Shown: positions 17,184 to 25,724 of the stretch, one piece after another | Layout: the number at the start of each line of letters is the position of its first letter | How positions within the stretch are numbered: the stretch's first letter is position 1 | Source of the DNA: Acidobacteriota bacterium | Lineage (GTDB): Bacteria; Acidobacteriota; Terriglobia; Terriglobales; Acidobacteriaceae | DNA: 64,000 bases | Assembly (NCBI GenBank): GCA_021792135.1 | Contig: JAJYVF010000005.1 | Span: forward strand, 1 to 64,000 | Reading direction: 5' to 3' | Translations under genes and position numbers: made by a program | Notes under the pieces: generated by a model | Databases searched by the model: none | Told to the model about the DNA's origin: nothing | What the model saw: only the letters and a program-made list of their open reading frames with translations

Positions 17184-18548
17184 ATGAATTTTACGAGGCA
17201 ATGGACACACGCCCTGACGGCTGCGCTAACGATTCTGTTGTTGGCAGGCGGAGCCCCGCAGAAGGCCGGCGCAGAGGATAATGGCCTTGAGCGCACCCCC
17301 CTTCTCGGCTGGAGCAGCTGGAGCTTCCTCCGCAAGAGCCCCACCGCCGCAGCGATGAGAGCGCAGGCCCTCGCCCTGCACAATTCCGGTTTGCAGGAAC
17401 TCGGCTACGAGTACGTTAACCTCGACGATTTCTGGTATCAGTGCCCGGGCCCCCAGGGTCCCAACGTCGATGCTTATGGCCGCTGGGTCACCGACGCGGC
17501 GACGTTCCCCCCCCAGGGCGATAACGATGGCATGAAGGTCCTCGCCGACTACGTCCACAGCCTCGGGCTGAAGTTTGGCATCTACGTGACGCCGGGTATT
17601 TCCAAACAGGCAGTCAGCCGGAACACGCCCATCAAAGGTACGCACTACACTGCTGCCCAGATTGCGGAGCCCTCCGTGGAGGAGGACAACTACAACTGCA
17701 AAGGCATGGTCCGCATTAACTACGGCAAGCCCGGAGCGCAGCAGTTCATCAATTCATGGGCCGATATGCTCGCCGCCTGGGACGTCGATTTCGTCAAGAT
17801 CGACGGCATGAAAAACAGCAATGCCCCGGACGTGAAGGCATGGTCGAATGCGATCCGGCAAAGCGGGCGCCCCATGGTCCTCGATGTCACACAGGGAAAT
17901 TTCACCAGTGCGATCGCTTCGACTTTGATCCAGTACGCGAATCAATGGGTCTTCGCGCCGGACGTTGAATGCTACCGCTGCGAAAAGAACGGCAGCAGTT
18001 ACCCGCTGACCAGCTGGACCGATATAGCGAAACGCTTTCGGTATGTGGCGGAGTCGCAGCCTTTTGCTGGTCCGGGCCATTTCACCGACTATGACTCCAT
18101 CGAGGTAGGCAATGGCAGCAACAACGGGCTGACTCCGGTTGAGCGTCAGACGCAGATCAGCCTGTGGGCCATGGGAGCCGCGCCCCTCATCCTCGGTGTC
18201 GATCTGACGCACCTGGACAAGACGGATCTGGATAAATACCTCAAAAACACCGCAGTCCTCGCCGTGGACCAGGATTCCATCGCCGCCAAAAGGGTGATCG
18301 ATTCGGGCAACCAGCAGGTCTTCGCGAAGAAGGAAGCGAACGGAGAGGTCATCGTCGGCCTGTTCAACACCGGCGGTACCGCGCAGGAAGTCTCGGTGCC
18401 GGCATCCGCCGCGGGCCTCTCCGCGAACGCAGGCGGCTACTCCTTACACGACCTGTGGACCGGGGAGAGGAAGAAAGCAGACAGCACCACCATCCACGCG
18501 GTCGTCCCGGCGCATGGGGTGGTCCTGTACCGCGTCCGGGCAATGTGA
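17184..18548 (+). CDS. Secreted glycoside hydrolase family 27 (alpha-galactosidase type)
   Basis: A 454-residue exported enzyme: signal peptide (LTAALTILLLAGGAPQKAGA), then TPLLGWSSWSFL and ELGYEYVNLDDFWY, the GH27 opening. DFVKIDGMK about residues 205-213 carries the nucleophile Asp, and an Asp in APDVECYR about residue 260 is the probable acid/base. A C-terminal beta-sandwich (from about residue 370) ends near VVLYRVRAM. It should release alpha-galactose (or alpha-N-acetylgalactosamine) from polysaccharides. A palindrome at 17134-17155 may be its operator. Confidence 0.92.
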   Translation: MNFTRQWTHALTAALTILLLAGGAPQKAGAEDNGLERTPLLGWSSWSFLRKSPTAAAMRAQALALHNSGLQELGYEYVNLDDFWYQCPGPQGPNVDAYGRWVTDAATFPPQGDNDGMKVLADYVHSLGLKFGIYVTPGISKQAVSRNTPIKGTHYTAAQIAEPSVEEDNYNCKGMVRINYGKPGAQQFINSWADMLAAWDVDFVKIDGMKNSNAPDVKAWSNAIRQSGRPMVLDVTQGNFTSAIASTLIQYANQWVFAPDVECYRCEKNGSSYPLTSWTDIAKRFRYVAESQPFAGPGHFTDYDSIEVGNGSNNGLTPVERQTQISLWAMGAAPLILGVDLTHLDKTDLDKYLKNTAVLAVDQDSIAAKRVIDSGNQQVFAKKEANGEVIVGLFNTGGTAQEVSVPASAAGLSANAGGYSLHDLWTGERKKADSTTIHAVVPAHGVVLYRVRAM

Positions 18549-18598
18549 TCTCCGCCGGCCTGGAATGACACAAAATCATGCGTGCCGCTCCAGCCATT

Positions 18599-18630
18599 GC
18601 TGCCGGGGACTCCCTCGGAATCCCGGCAGC
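18599..18630. terminator. Hairpin between convergent GH27 and bioY genes
   Basis: GCTGCCGGG (18599-18607) pairs perfectly with CCCGGCAGC (18622-18630) around a 14-base loop. No T-run follows on either strand. Its location between converging genes suggests a bidirectional termination or mRNA-end structure. Confidence 0.4.
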
Positions 18631-18698
18631 GATCACAAGATGCTGCCGCCGCTCATTCGGGGAAATCCTGCCCGTCCTGTACCCGGGCCGGCCCGAAG

Positions 18699-19307
18699 CT
18701 ACCGCCGTACCGCCTGCGAGTTTCCGGAGCGCTTCAGCGCCGACAGTCCAACTGCCGCCCCGGCTGCCGCCATCACCTTCACCACTTCACCCGGCACAAA
18801 CGGCACCACCGTCAGGCTCATCACCGTGGACAGCGCGAAATGGGTCTGCATCTCAAACCAGGCAGCCCCGCTCAGCAGGATCAGCGCAATGCCCGCGCAG
18901 CCCGCGGTCATCGCAGCGCCGAACCGGCTCAGAGGGATGCGCCGCCGCAGGATGCCCATCAGCGCCCCCGCCGCCGGGTAGGCCATCAGATAGCCTCCCG
19001 TCAGCCCCGTAATGTGCAGAAATCCGCCTGTGCCGTAGACACTGAACACCGGCAGACCGGCCATGCCCTCCACCAGATAGAGGGCCAGAGCTGCCGCTGC
19101 GGTGCCCGGCGCCAGCACCAGCCCCAGAAATACCACCGCAAAGGTCTGCAGGGTGAAGGGTACCGGCGTAAACCACAGAGGAATCGAGACATGCGCACAC
19201 GCCGCCACCAGCAGCGAACCCAGGATCACAGCGGCGGCAAGACGGCCCATCGTGAACGGGCGGCCCCAGGAAAGAGCCACTGGGGCGGGGGAGGTAGTGA
19301 TTTGCAT
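18699..19307 (-). CDS. bioY: Biotin transporter BioY (ECF S component)
   Basis: A 202-residue integral membrane protein with six predicted helices. The signature regions WFTPVPFTLQTFAVVFLG, YLVEGMAGLPVFS and GGFLHITGLTGGYLMAYPAAG are typical BioY substrate-binding motifs. It takes up biotin, alone or with an ECF energizing module not seen here. A 48-residue membrane ORF ends 13 bases upstream on the same strand. Confidence 0.95.
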   Translation of the reverse strand: MQITTSPAPVALSWGRPFTMGRLAAAVILGSLLVAACAHVSIPLWFTPVPFTLQTFAVVFLGLVLAPGTAAAALALYLVEGMAGLPVFSVYGTGGFLHITGLTGGYLMAYPAAGALMGILRRRIPLSRFGAAMTAGCAGIALILLSGAAWFEMQTHFALSTVMSLTVVPFVPGEVVKVMAAAGAAVGLSALKRSGNSQAVRR

Positions 19308-19320
19308 AGCGCCTCCGGAT

Positions 19321-19467
19321 TCAGATTGTTTCGTCGTGCTGTCCCGACTGCGACCGCGCCGCGCGTCGATGCCGAACGATATGCCGGGCTACTCCGACTG
19401 CCGCCAGGATCAGCACCACGACGCACAGAACGAGAACGCCGAAGAGTACTCGCACACGGCCCAGCAT
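19321..19467 (-). CDS. Small single-helix membrane protein upstream of bioY
   Basis: A 48-residue ORF, MLGRVRVLFGVLVLCVVVLIL then a basic, His-rich tail. It has one strong transmembrane helix and ends 13 bases before the bioY start, so it would be co-transcribed. The frame is open to an ATG at 19524 (67 residues). No known family; the evidence is hydrophobicity and position only. Confidence 0.45.
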   Translation of the reverse strand: MLGRVRVLFGVLVLCVVVLILAAVGVARHIVRHRRAARSQSGQHDETI

Positions 19468-19630
19468 AACAAACCCGGCCCTGCCCATCGCCAAAATCGT
19501 TCCAATCTGCAACCAACGAGGCATTCAGGATTTTCCCGGAAAGCTCTACCATCCAGCCTGGAACGAGTCGGCCTACCCCTGTACCTGAAGCTGGTTGCCC
19601 ACCGGCTGACGAACCCGGCGGAGAGCGAAA

Positions 19631-21277
19631 ATGTCGATTGCCGCAACCGAGCGCCCGGCCCAGTCGAACAGCAGCTCTCTGGCGCGCAATCGCGCCAGCC
19701 GCCTCCGCAGCCTCTGGGCCAGGTTCGAACAAACCGGAGACTGGCTGGACAACCGTCCCAGGCTGCTGCTCCTCATCCTGGGCCTCGTGTATCTCGCCTT
19801 CGTGCTGCCGAACTCGTATGCCCGGCTCATGTGGCACGACGAACTGTTCACCTATAACCTGGCCCTCTCGCCCTCGCTCTCCCGGATGTTCCACAACATT
19901 CGCCTCATCGACCTGAACCCCCCGCTGCTCTACCTGTTCGACTACGTCATCCTCCGCCTGCCCGGCGTCCACGCGAACGATCACCTTGCCTCCATGGCGG
20001 CACGGCTTCCGTCGATCTCCGCCGGCCTGATCGGATCCCTCGGACTCTTCGCCTGGCTGTGGCCGCGCCTGGGCCCGCTGTGGTCGCTGCTTGGGGTCAG
20101 CGTTCTCTGGAATACCGAGTTCCTCGTCTATGCCGGCGAGGACCGCCCCTACGAGCTGATGGTCGCCTTCGCCATCCTGCTCATCCTCGCCCGCGAGCGC
20201 GCCGTCGAACCGCAGCGCGACCCCGCCTGGGTCGGTGCCACGCTGCTGCTGGGCGCGGCGATGGTGGGCAGCCACTTCATGGGAGCTTTTGTGCTGCTGG
20301 CCTTTCTCGCGGCCGAAGCCGTCCGCGCCTGGGGGCGCCGCTGCCTCGACCTGCCCCTGACCCTCAGCTACCTGCTTCCTTTCGGGATCATCGCCGCCTA
20401 CCGGGGCACGGTCTCCGGCTACGGAACCATCCTCTTTCCCAGTGTCTTTCGCCCGCATCTGATCACGGCTCCGATGGCCTACATCGCCGTGGCGCGGTAC
20501 GTCAGTCTTCTTCTGCTGGCTGGCCTTCTGCTGCTCCTCATTCCGGGAGGAAGCACCTCCCCCACGCCCCTGCGGCGCATGCGCTCCCTGGCCGCCCTGA
20601 CCGCTCCGGATTACGCGCTGCTCATCGGCCTCTTCCTCGAACCGCTGATCGCGGTGAGCATGGTGGCCAGAAGCCACGGCGCCTACTTCCCGCGCTATGG
20701 ACTGCCGGCCTCCATTCCCATCGCGATTCTCACGGCTCTGCTCTTCTGCGCGCTCTTCCATCGTTCCCGCGGAGTCGCCATCCTCGCCATCCTGTTGCTG
20801 TGGGGGTATCCTGCCCGGCTCTGCGCCAGGGCGCTGGGCTTTCCCGGCGCCGTCCAGGCGGAGGCCGCGGAAAAGAGCTCCCTCGACCTCCATACCATCG
20901 ACCCGAGTCTGCCGCTGGTGGCGGCCAGCGGCCTCACCTTTGTCGAGATGAACCACCGCGAATCCCCCGCGTTCCTCCAGCGCACCTGGTTTCTCACCGA
21001 CCGCGAGGCCGCTATCCGGTACGCCCACGCCACCTTATTTGAAGGCGAGGCCGAGGTCGCCCGCGTCTTCCGTTTCCAGGCCCACGTTGAGCCGCTCCCC
21101 TCCTTTGAAGCGGAGCATCCGAAGTTCCTCGTCCTCGGCACCTGGAACTACCAGGAGGAATGGCTGTTGCGCAAGCTGCACGCCGACGGAAACCTCGTCC
21201 GCTACCTCGGTCGCTGCAGTGCCGGTTACGGCGACCACCAACTCTACGAAATCACCATAAAGAAGAAGGCCCAATGA
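19631..21277 (+). CDS. GT-C type membrane glycosyltransferase (GT39/ArnT-like)
   Basis: A 548-residue polytopic membrane protein with about ten helices. After a basic cytoplasmic N-terminus, the first periplasmic loop carries MWHDELFTYNLA, the Asp-Glu motif of polyprenyl-phosphate-sugar-dependent GT-C enzymes, then LNPPLLYLFDY. It likely transfers a sugar from an undecaprenyl-phosphate donor to an envelope glycan. Its stop overlaps the next ATG (ATGA at 21274), and that gene overlaps a GtrA gene, giving a three-gene module in which GtrB loads the lipid, GtrA helps flip it, and this protein transfers the sugar. GGAG lies before the ATG. Confidence 0.88.
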   Translation: MSIAATERPAQSNSSSLARNRASRLRSLWARFEQTGDWLDNRPRLLLLILGLVYLAFVLPNSYARLMWHDELFTYNLALSPSLSRMFHNIRLIDLNPPLLYLFDYVILRLPGVHANDHLASMAARLPSISAGLIGSLGLFAWLWPRLGPLWSLLGVSVLWNTEFLVYAGEDRPYELMVAFAILLILARERAVEPQRDPAWVGATLLLGAAMVGSHFMGAFVLLAFLAAEAVRAWGRRCLDLPLTLSYLLPFGIIAAYRGTVSGYGTILFPSVFRPHLITAPMAYIAVARYVSLLLLAGLLLLLIPGGSTSPTPLRRMRSLAALTAPDYALLIGLFLEPLIAVSMVARSHGAYFPRYGLPASIPIAILTALLFCALFHRSRGVAILAILLLWGYPARLCARALGFPGAVQAEAAEKSSLDLHTIDPSLPLVAASGLTFVEMNHRESPAFLQRTWFLTDREAAIRYAHATLFEGEAEVARVFRFQAHVEPLPSFEAEHPKFLVLGTWNYQEEWLLRKLHADGNLVRYLGRCSAGYGDHQLYEITIKKKAQ

Positions 21278-22344
21278 GCACGGAAACCGAAAAAGCGCTG
21301 CGTTCCGCAGACACTGGCCGGGCCCGCGAAAAGTCGCCGCGGCTTTCCCCGCTCGCGGCCCGCCGGGAGTCCCGTCACCCCAGCCGCGACCGCCAGCCAA
21401 GCCGCAGGTTGATCACCATCGTCACCCCCTGCTACAACGAGGTCCTCAACGTCCGCGAGGTCCATCGCCGCATGCTGGAGATGGCCGCCGGCCTGTCCGA
21501 ATACCGCTTCGAGCATCTCTTCATCGACAACGCCTCCACCGACGGGACCGTTCAGCTCCTCCGGGAGATGGCCGCCGAAGATCCCACCGTCAAGGTCATC
21601 CTCAACGCCCGCAACTTCGGCCACATCCGCTCGCCCTTCCATGCGCTGCTCCAGGCGGAAGGCGACGCCGTCGGCTGCCTCTTCGCCGATCTGCAGGACC
21701 CGCCGGAGCTGTTTGTGGAGATGATCCGCCAGTGGGAGCAGGGAACTCCCATCGTCGCCGCCATCAAGAACACCAGCGAAGAGAGCGGCCTGATGTATGC
21801 TCTGCGCACCGCCTACTATCGTCTTGTCGGGCGCCTGACCAACGTCGAAGTCCTCGAGCACTTCACCGGTTTCGGCCTCTACGATCGCACCGTCATGGAT
21901 CTGATCCGCACCAACTTCCGCGATCCCTATCCTTATTTCCGGGGAATGATCGCCGAGCTGGGCCTGCCGCACGCTAAAGTCTTCTACAACCAGAAGCGCC
22001 GCGAGCGCGGCAAGACCAAAAACAATTTCTATACTCTCTATGACATGGCCATGCTGGGCATTACCAATCTGTCCAAAGTCCCGCTGCGCCTCGTCACCTT
22101 TTCCGGATTCGTCTCCGCCATCCTCAGCTTTCTTGCCGGCCTCTTCTACTTCGCCTACAAGCTGGCCTTTTGGAGCCACTTCACCGTCGGCATCGCGCCC
22201 CTGGTCATCGGACTCTTCTTTATGGGATCGGTGCAGCTCATCGGTCTGGGCATCATCGGCGAGTACGTCGGTTCCATCCACACCTTCGCCCAGAACCGCC
22301 CCCTCGTCACCGAACGGGAGCGGATCAACTTCGGACCGCGGTGA
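21274..22344 (+). CDS. GtrB-like polyprenyl-phosphate glycosyltransferase (GT2)
   Basis: A 356-residue enzyme: a basic, Ser/Arg-rich N-terminal extension of about 45 residues, then a GT2 catalytic domain (LITIVTPCYNEVLNVREV, FIDNASTDGT, ADLQDPPELF with the DxD-like acidic site). Two C-terminal membrane helices follow (about residues 265-290 and 305-330), with the closing IGEYVGSIHTFAQNRP typical of GtrB/DPM1-like enzymes. It is expected to attach a sugar to undecaprenyl phosphate on the inner leaflet. Overlaps with both neighbours indicate coupled translation. Confidence 0.93.
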   Translation: MSTETEKALRSADTGRAREKSPRLSPLAARRESRHPSRDRQPSRRLITIVTPCYNEVLNVREVHRRMLEMAAGLSEYRFEHLFIDNASTDGTVQLLREMAAEDPTVKVILNARNFGHIRSPFHALLQAEGDAVGCLFADLQDPPELFVEMIRQWEQGTPIVAAIKNTSEESGLMYALRTAYYRLVGRLTNVEVLEHFTGFGLYDRTVMDLIRTNFRDPYPYFRGMIAELGLPHAKVFYNQKRRERGKTKNNFYTLYDMAMLGITNLSKVPLRLVTFSGFVSAILSFLAGLFYFAYKLAFWSHFTVGIAPLVIGLFFMGSVQLIGLGIIGEYVGSIHTFAQNRPLVTERERINFGPR

Positions 22345-22805
22345 AAGAGACATCGCAGTCGCCGGTCTGGCAGTTTGCCCGCTACATCGCCGTCGGCGGC
22401 TTCAATACCGTCTTCGGTTACGGCCTCTTCGCCCTGCTTAACTGGTCCCTGGAGGGAGCCATCCCCTATGCCTACCTGCTGGCGGCCTTTCTCTCGAACC
22501 TGATCGCCATTACCGTCGCCTTCCTCGGTTACAAGTGGTTCGTCTTCCGCACCCGCGGCCACTACCTCCGCGAATGGTTGCGCTGCACCGGCGTCTACGG
22601 CAGCACCATGCTCTTCAGCCTGGGCGGAATGGCGGTGACGGTGCCGCTGCTGCGCCGCTGGCTCACCCACCCCGAGCGCGCCTCCTACATCGCCGCTGCG
22701 ATCCTCACTCTCTGCACCGTCTGCATCAGCTTCGTGGGCCACAAAACCATCTCCTTCCGGCAAAACCTGATCGCGCCTGCGGAAGGGAAGACGCTTCACC
22801 TGTGA
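22341..22805 (+). CDS. GtrA-like membrane protein
   Basis: A 154-residue protein starting at GTG 22341, overlapping the TGA of the previous gene (GTGA). It has four membrane helices and the GtrA markers FARYIAVGGFNTVFGYGLF near the start and FLGYKWFVFR in the middle, closing with VGHKTISFRQ. GtrA proteins are thought to flip undecaprenyl-phosphate-linked sugars. A frame reading further upstream exists but lies inside the preceding gene. Confidence 0.92.
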   Translation: MKETSQSPVWQFARYIAVGGFNTVFGYGLFALLNWSLEGAIPYAYLLAAFLSNLIAITVAFLGYKWFVFRTRGHYLREWLRCTGVYGSTMLFSLGGMAVTVPLLRRWLTHPERASYIAAAILTLCTVCISFVGHKTISFRQNLIAPAEGKTLHL

Positions 22806-22837
22806 GAGAGCGGGTGCGGTTTCCACGCCCGGACCGA

Positions 22838-22867
22838 TTGCCTCCACCCACCCCTTCCCGGTACACT
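22838..22867 (+). promoter_or_regulatory. Promoter of rpmB
   Basis: TTGCCT (22838-22843) and TACACT (22862-22867) are 18 bases apart, a good sigma-70 match. It predicts a 5' leader of about 75 bases for rpmB, containing a CGCGC/GCGCG hairpin near 22878-22890. Confidence 0.6.
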
Positions 22868-22947
22868 AAAGCTTCGCGCTATGCGCGCCTATTCCCGCCG
22901 ATGATGGGCCAAAGGGTCCAAATCGCGCGCTTTTCGGAGATCCACTC

Positions 22948-23136
22948 ATGGCTCAGGTTTGTGATATCTGCGGCAAGGGCCCGCAGTTCGGCAACAACAT
23001 CTCGCACGCCCACAACGTCACCAAGCGGCGCTGGAACGTCAATCTGCACCCAGTTCGAGCCAAAGTGAACGGCGGCAACAAGCGGCTGCGCGTCTGCAGT
23101 AGCTGCCTGAAGGCGGGCAAGGTCGCCAAGGCGTAA
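22948..23136 (+). CDS. rpmB: 50S ribosomal protein L28
   Basis: A 62-residue ribosomal protein. CDICGKGPQFGNNISHAHN and TKRRWNVNLHPVRA are the L28 signature. The cysteines CDIC near the start and CSSC near the end make this the zinc-binding (C+) form. It has its own promoter upstream. Confidence 0.98.
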   Translation: MAQVCDICGKGPQFGNNISHAHNVTKRRWNVNLHPVRAKVNGGNKRLRVCSSCLKAGKVAKA

Positions 23137-23242
23137 GCCCCGCGCCGCGCGCGAAAAACCGTCAGGACCCAGGTCCCCCAACCAAAGTAGGGGCCGCTGA
23201 TCCCGATCGCGAGTCAGGATTCGGGAGGTTGTCGGCTGGGAG

Positions 23243-23827
23243 TTGAGCGAGTCAGCCCAAAATCGGCGCACCGTGCTGATCTCCGGACCGCCAGCCTCCG
23301 GCAAGACCAGCATCGCGCGTCCCCTTGCCGAGGCGCTCGGCTTCGCACTCCTGACCAAGGACGACATCAAGGAGGCGATCTTCACCGCGATGAGCGGGCC
23401 CGAGGGGGACCTGGAGTTCTCGCGGCGAATCGGAGCCGCCGCCATGGAGGTTCTCTGGGCGATGGCTCCGCACTGTCCCCGGGTCGTACTCGAGGCAAAC
23501 TTCCGCACCAGAAGCCCTTATGAGCGAGCCAAAGTCGCCGCGCTCGGCGGCTCGGTGATGGAAATCCATTGCCGGCTGCCCCTCGACGAAGCTTCGCGGC
23601 GGTTCGCGCAACGGGCGCGGGAGGAGCGGCATCACCCCGCGCACGCTCTTCAGGAGATTTCTGTGGAGCGGCTGGCTGAGTACGCCGAGCCCTTCGGCCT
23701 GAGCCCGGTTATCGAGGTGAATACCCGCTCCTCCGTGGACCTGCGCGAACTGGCTGAAAGGATTGAGGCAGGGTGGACGGGAATCGCAGAGGATCCCAGC
23801 GCTGCGCGCCTGTTTCCGGCGATTTAG
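23243..23827 (+). CDS. P-loop kinase / AAA_33-type ATPase of unknown substrate
   Basis: A 194-residue protein with a Walker A motif ([20 protein letters not shown]) directly after the start, then [12 protein letters not shown], and [10 protein letters not shown] at the Walker B position, as in small nucleoside/shikimate-like or zeta-type kinases. The substrate is unclear, and no toxin-antitoxin partner is adjacent. The start is TTG at 23243; GTG at 23273 would remove the first ten residues. It lies between rpmB and proS. Confidence 0.8.
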   Translation: MSESAQNRRTVLISGPPASGKTSIARPLAEALGFALLTKDDIKEAIFTAMSGPEGDLEFSRRIGAAAMEVLWAMAPHCPRVVLEANFRTRSPYERAKVAALGGSVMEIHCRLPLDEASRRFAQRAREERHHPAHALQEISVERLAEYAEPFGLSPVIEVNTRSSVDLRELAERIEAGWTGIAEDPSAARLFPAI

Positions 23828-23903
23828 AATAAATCTTTGTACTTCACTCTCCTCCGCGCCCTCTCCTGACGGCAGACGGCCGCGCAAAGGCATACCGACA
23901 AGC

Positions 23904-25700
23904 ATGCACTTCTGGTCGAAGCTCTTTATTCCCACACTGCGAGAAGCGCCGGCAGATGCCGAGGTGGCCAGCCACAAACTGCTGGTTCGGGCCGGATATA
24001 TCCGGCAACTCGGAGCCGGCATTTATTCCTATCTCTTCCTCGGCCAGCGCTCGATCAATCGCATTATCGCGATCGTGCGCGAGGAGATGGACCGCATCGG
24101 CCAGGAATTTCTTCTGCCCGCGCTCCATCCGGCGGATTTGTGGCGGGAAAGCGGCCGCTGGACGACGATGGGCGACAACATGTTTCGTCTCGAGGACCGC
24201 AAGGGCGCGGAACTCGGGCTGGGTATGACCCACGAAGAGGTAATGACCGATATTGCGCGGAGGGAGCTGCGCAGCTACAAGCAGCTGCCGCAGATCTGGT
24301 ACCAGATCCAGACGAAGTTCCGCGATGAGCCGCGGCCCCGATCGGGCCTGTTGCGGGTACGGCAGTTCATCATGAAGGACAGCTACAGCTTCGATCTGGA
24401 TCAGGCGGGTCTCGACCGCAGCTACGACCTGCACGACCAGGCGTACCGCAATATTTTCACCCGGTGCGGCTTGAGATTTATAGCGGTTGAGGCGCATTCG
24501 GGCGCCATGGGAGGTTCGCAGTCGCAGGAATTCATGGTCTATACCGGCGCGGGCGAAGACCTGATCGTGAGCTGCCCAAAATGCGGTTACGCGGCCAACA
24601 TGGAAAAGGCGGCCTCGCGGCTGGCTCCGGTCCAGGAAATGGAGCCAACCGGCGATGGCATGCCCGAACTGGTCTCCACACCGGGCAAAGCGGCCATTGC
24701 GGATGTGACGGAGTTCTTCCGGATCAGGGCAAGTTCCGACATCAAATGCGTGGCCTACATGGCCGATGTACCGGGACCGGAGGGTAAGCCTTCGTGGCAA
24801 CCGGCAGCCGCATTCCTGCGCGGCGATCATTCTGTCAATGAAACCAAGCTGATGAGCGTGCTGGGCGCAACCGATCTGCGGCCCATGCAGGCAGAAGAAC
24901 TGGAGAAGTGGCTGCACGGCCCGGCTGGCTATCTGGGGCCGGTCGGCCTCGACCGCGCCGAGAAGATCAACGACGGCAAAGTGAATGTGATTCTCGATAA
25001 GGGCCTCAACGATCGCCGGAACCTCGTCTGCGGCGCCAACAAGCTCGATTACCACTACCGCAATGTGGCGCCGGGGCGGGATTTCGGCTGGACGGTGGTG
25101 GCCGATATCCGGGATGTGGCGGAGGGCGAAGGGTGTCCGCAGTGCGGCCAGCCGCTCAAGGTCGCCAGGGCCGTCGAAGTGGGCCATATCTTCAAACTCG
25201 GCTACCGATATACGGAGAGCATGGGCGCGCGGGTGCTCGATGCCAGCGGCAGGGAAGTGAAGCCCATCATGGGCTGTTATGGTGTCGGAATTGAGCGTAT
25301 CCTGACGGCAGCCATCGAACAGGGTAATGACGCCAACGGCTTCTGGCTGCCCCGATCCATCGCCCCCTTCGACGTGGTGGTGACCGTTACAAACATGGCC
25401 GATGAGGCGCTGAGGTCCGCGGGAAGGCAGGTTGCGGCGGATCTGGAAGCAGCCGGGTTCGACGTGCTGCTGGACGACAGGGACGAGCGGGCAGGCGTAA
25501 AGTTCAAGGACGCAGATCTGATCGGGATTCCTTACCGGGTGACCGTGGGCCGGAAAGCCGCTGAGGGCAGCGTGGAACTGGTGGAGCGTGCGACGGGCTC
25601 GATGCGGGTCGCGGCGATCGTCCAGGTGGCTGCCGACCTCCAGGCATTCTCCGCTGCACAGCAACTGGCCGGTATCGAAAGTGCGTCAGGAACCGTCTGA
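23904..25700 (+). CDS. proS: Prolyl-tRNA synthetase (bacterial type)
   Basis: A 598-residue class II synthetase that charges tRNA-Pro. Motif 2 and 3 regions are clear: [61 protein letters not shown] and [16 protein letters not shown] long insertion domain (about residues 225-405) marks the bacterial ProS with the editing domain. The anticodon-binding domain follows at the C-terminus. The start at 23904 gives the standard MHFWSK N-terminus; the open frame runs upstream into the kinase gene. No T-box-like leader was seen. Confidence 0.98.
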   Translation: MHFWSKLFIPTLREAPADAEVASHKLLVRAGYIRQLGAGIYSYLFLGQRSINRIIAIVREEMDRIGQEFLLPALHPADLWRESGRWTTMGDNMFRLEDRKGAELGLGMTHEEVMTDIARRELRSYKQLPQIWYQIQTKFRDEPRPRSGLLRVRQFIMKDSYSFDLDQAGLDRSYDLHDQAYRNIFTRCGLRFIAVEAHSGAMGGSQSQEFMVYTGAGEDLIVSCPKCGYAANMEKAASRLAPVQEMEPTGDGMPELVSTPGKAAIADVTEFFRIRASSDIKCVAYMADVPGPEGKPSWQPAAAFLRGDHSVNETKLMSVLGATDLRPMQAEELEKWLHGPAGYLGPVGLDRAEKINDGKVNVILDKGLNDRRNLVCGANKLDYHYRNVAPGRDFGWTVVADIRDVAEGEGCPQCGQPLKVARAVEVGHIFKLGYRYTESMGARVLDASGREVKPIMGCYGVGIERILTAAIEQGNDANGFWLPRSIAPFDVVVTVTNMADEALRSAGRQVAADLEAAGFDVLLDDRDERAGVKFKDADLIGIPYRVTVGRKAAEGSVELVERATGSMRVAAIVQVAADLQAFSAAQQLAGIESASGTV

Positions 25701-25724
25701 ACCTCAGGAAGGTGGAAAGGGACT

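Noticed and set aside
19226-21028. 600-codon minus-strand ORF
   Set aside because: Antisense to the GT-C gene, highly charged low-complexity translation.
23828-23903. T-box leader for proS
   Set aside because: The upstream gap is only 76 bases and lacks the conserved T-box sequence or a terminator.
23844-25664. 606-codon minus-strand ORF
   Set aside because: Antisense to proS; no recognisable domain.
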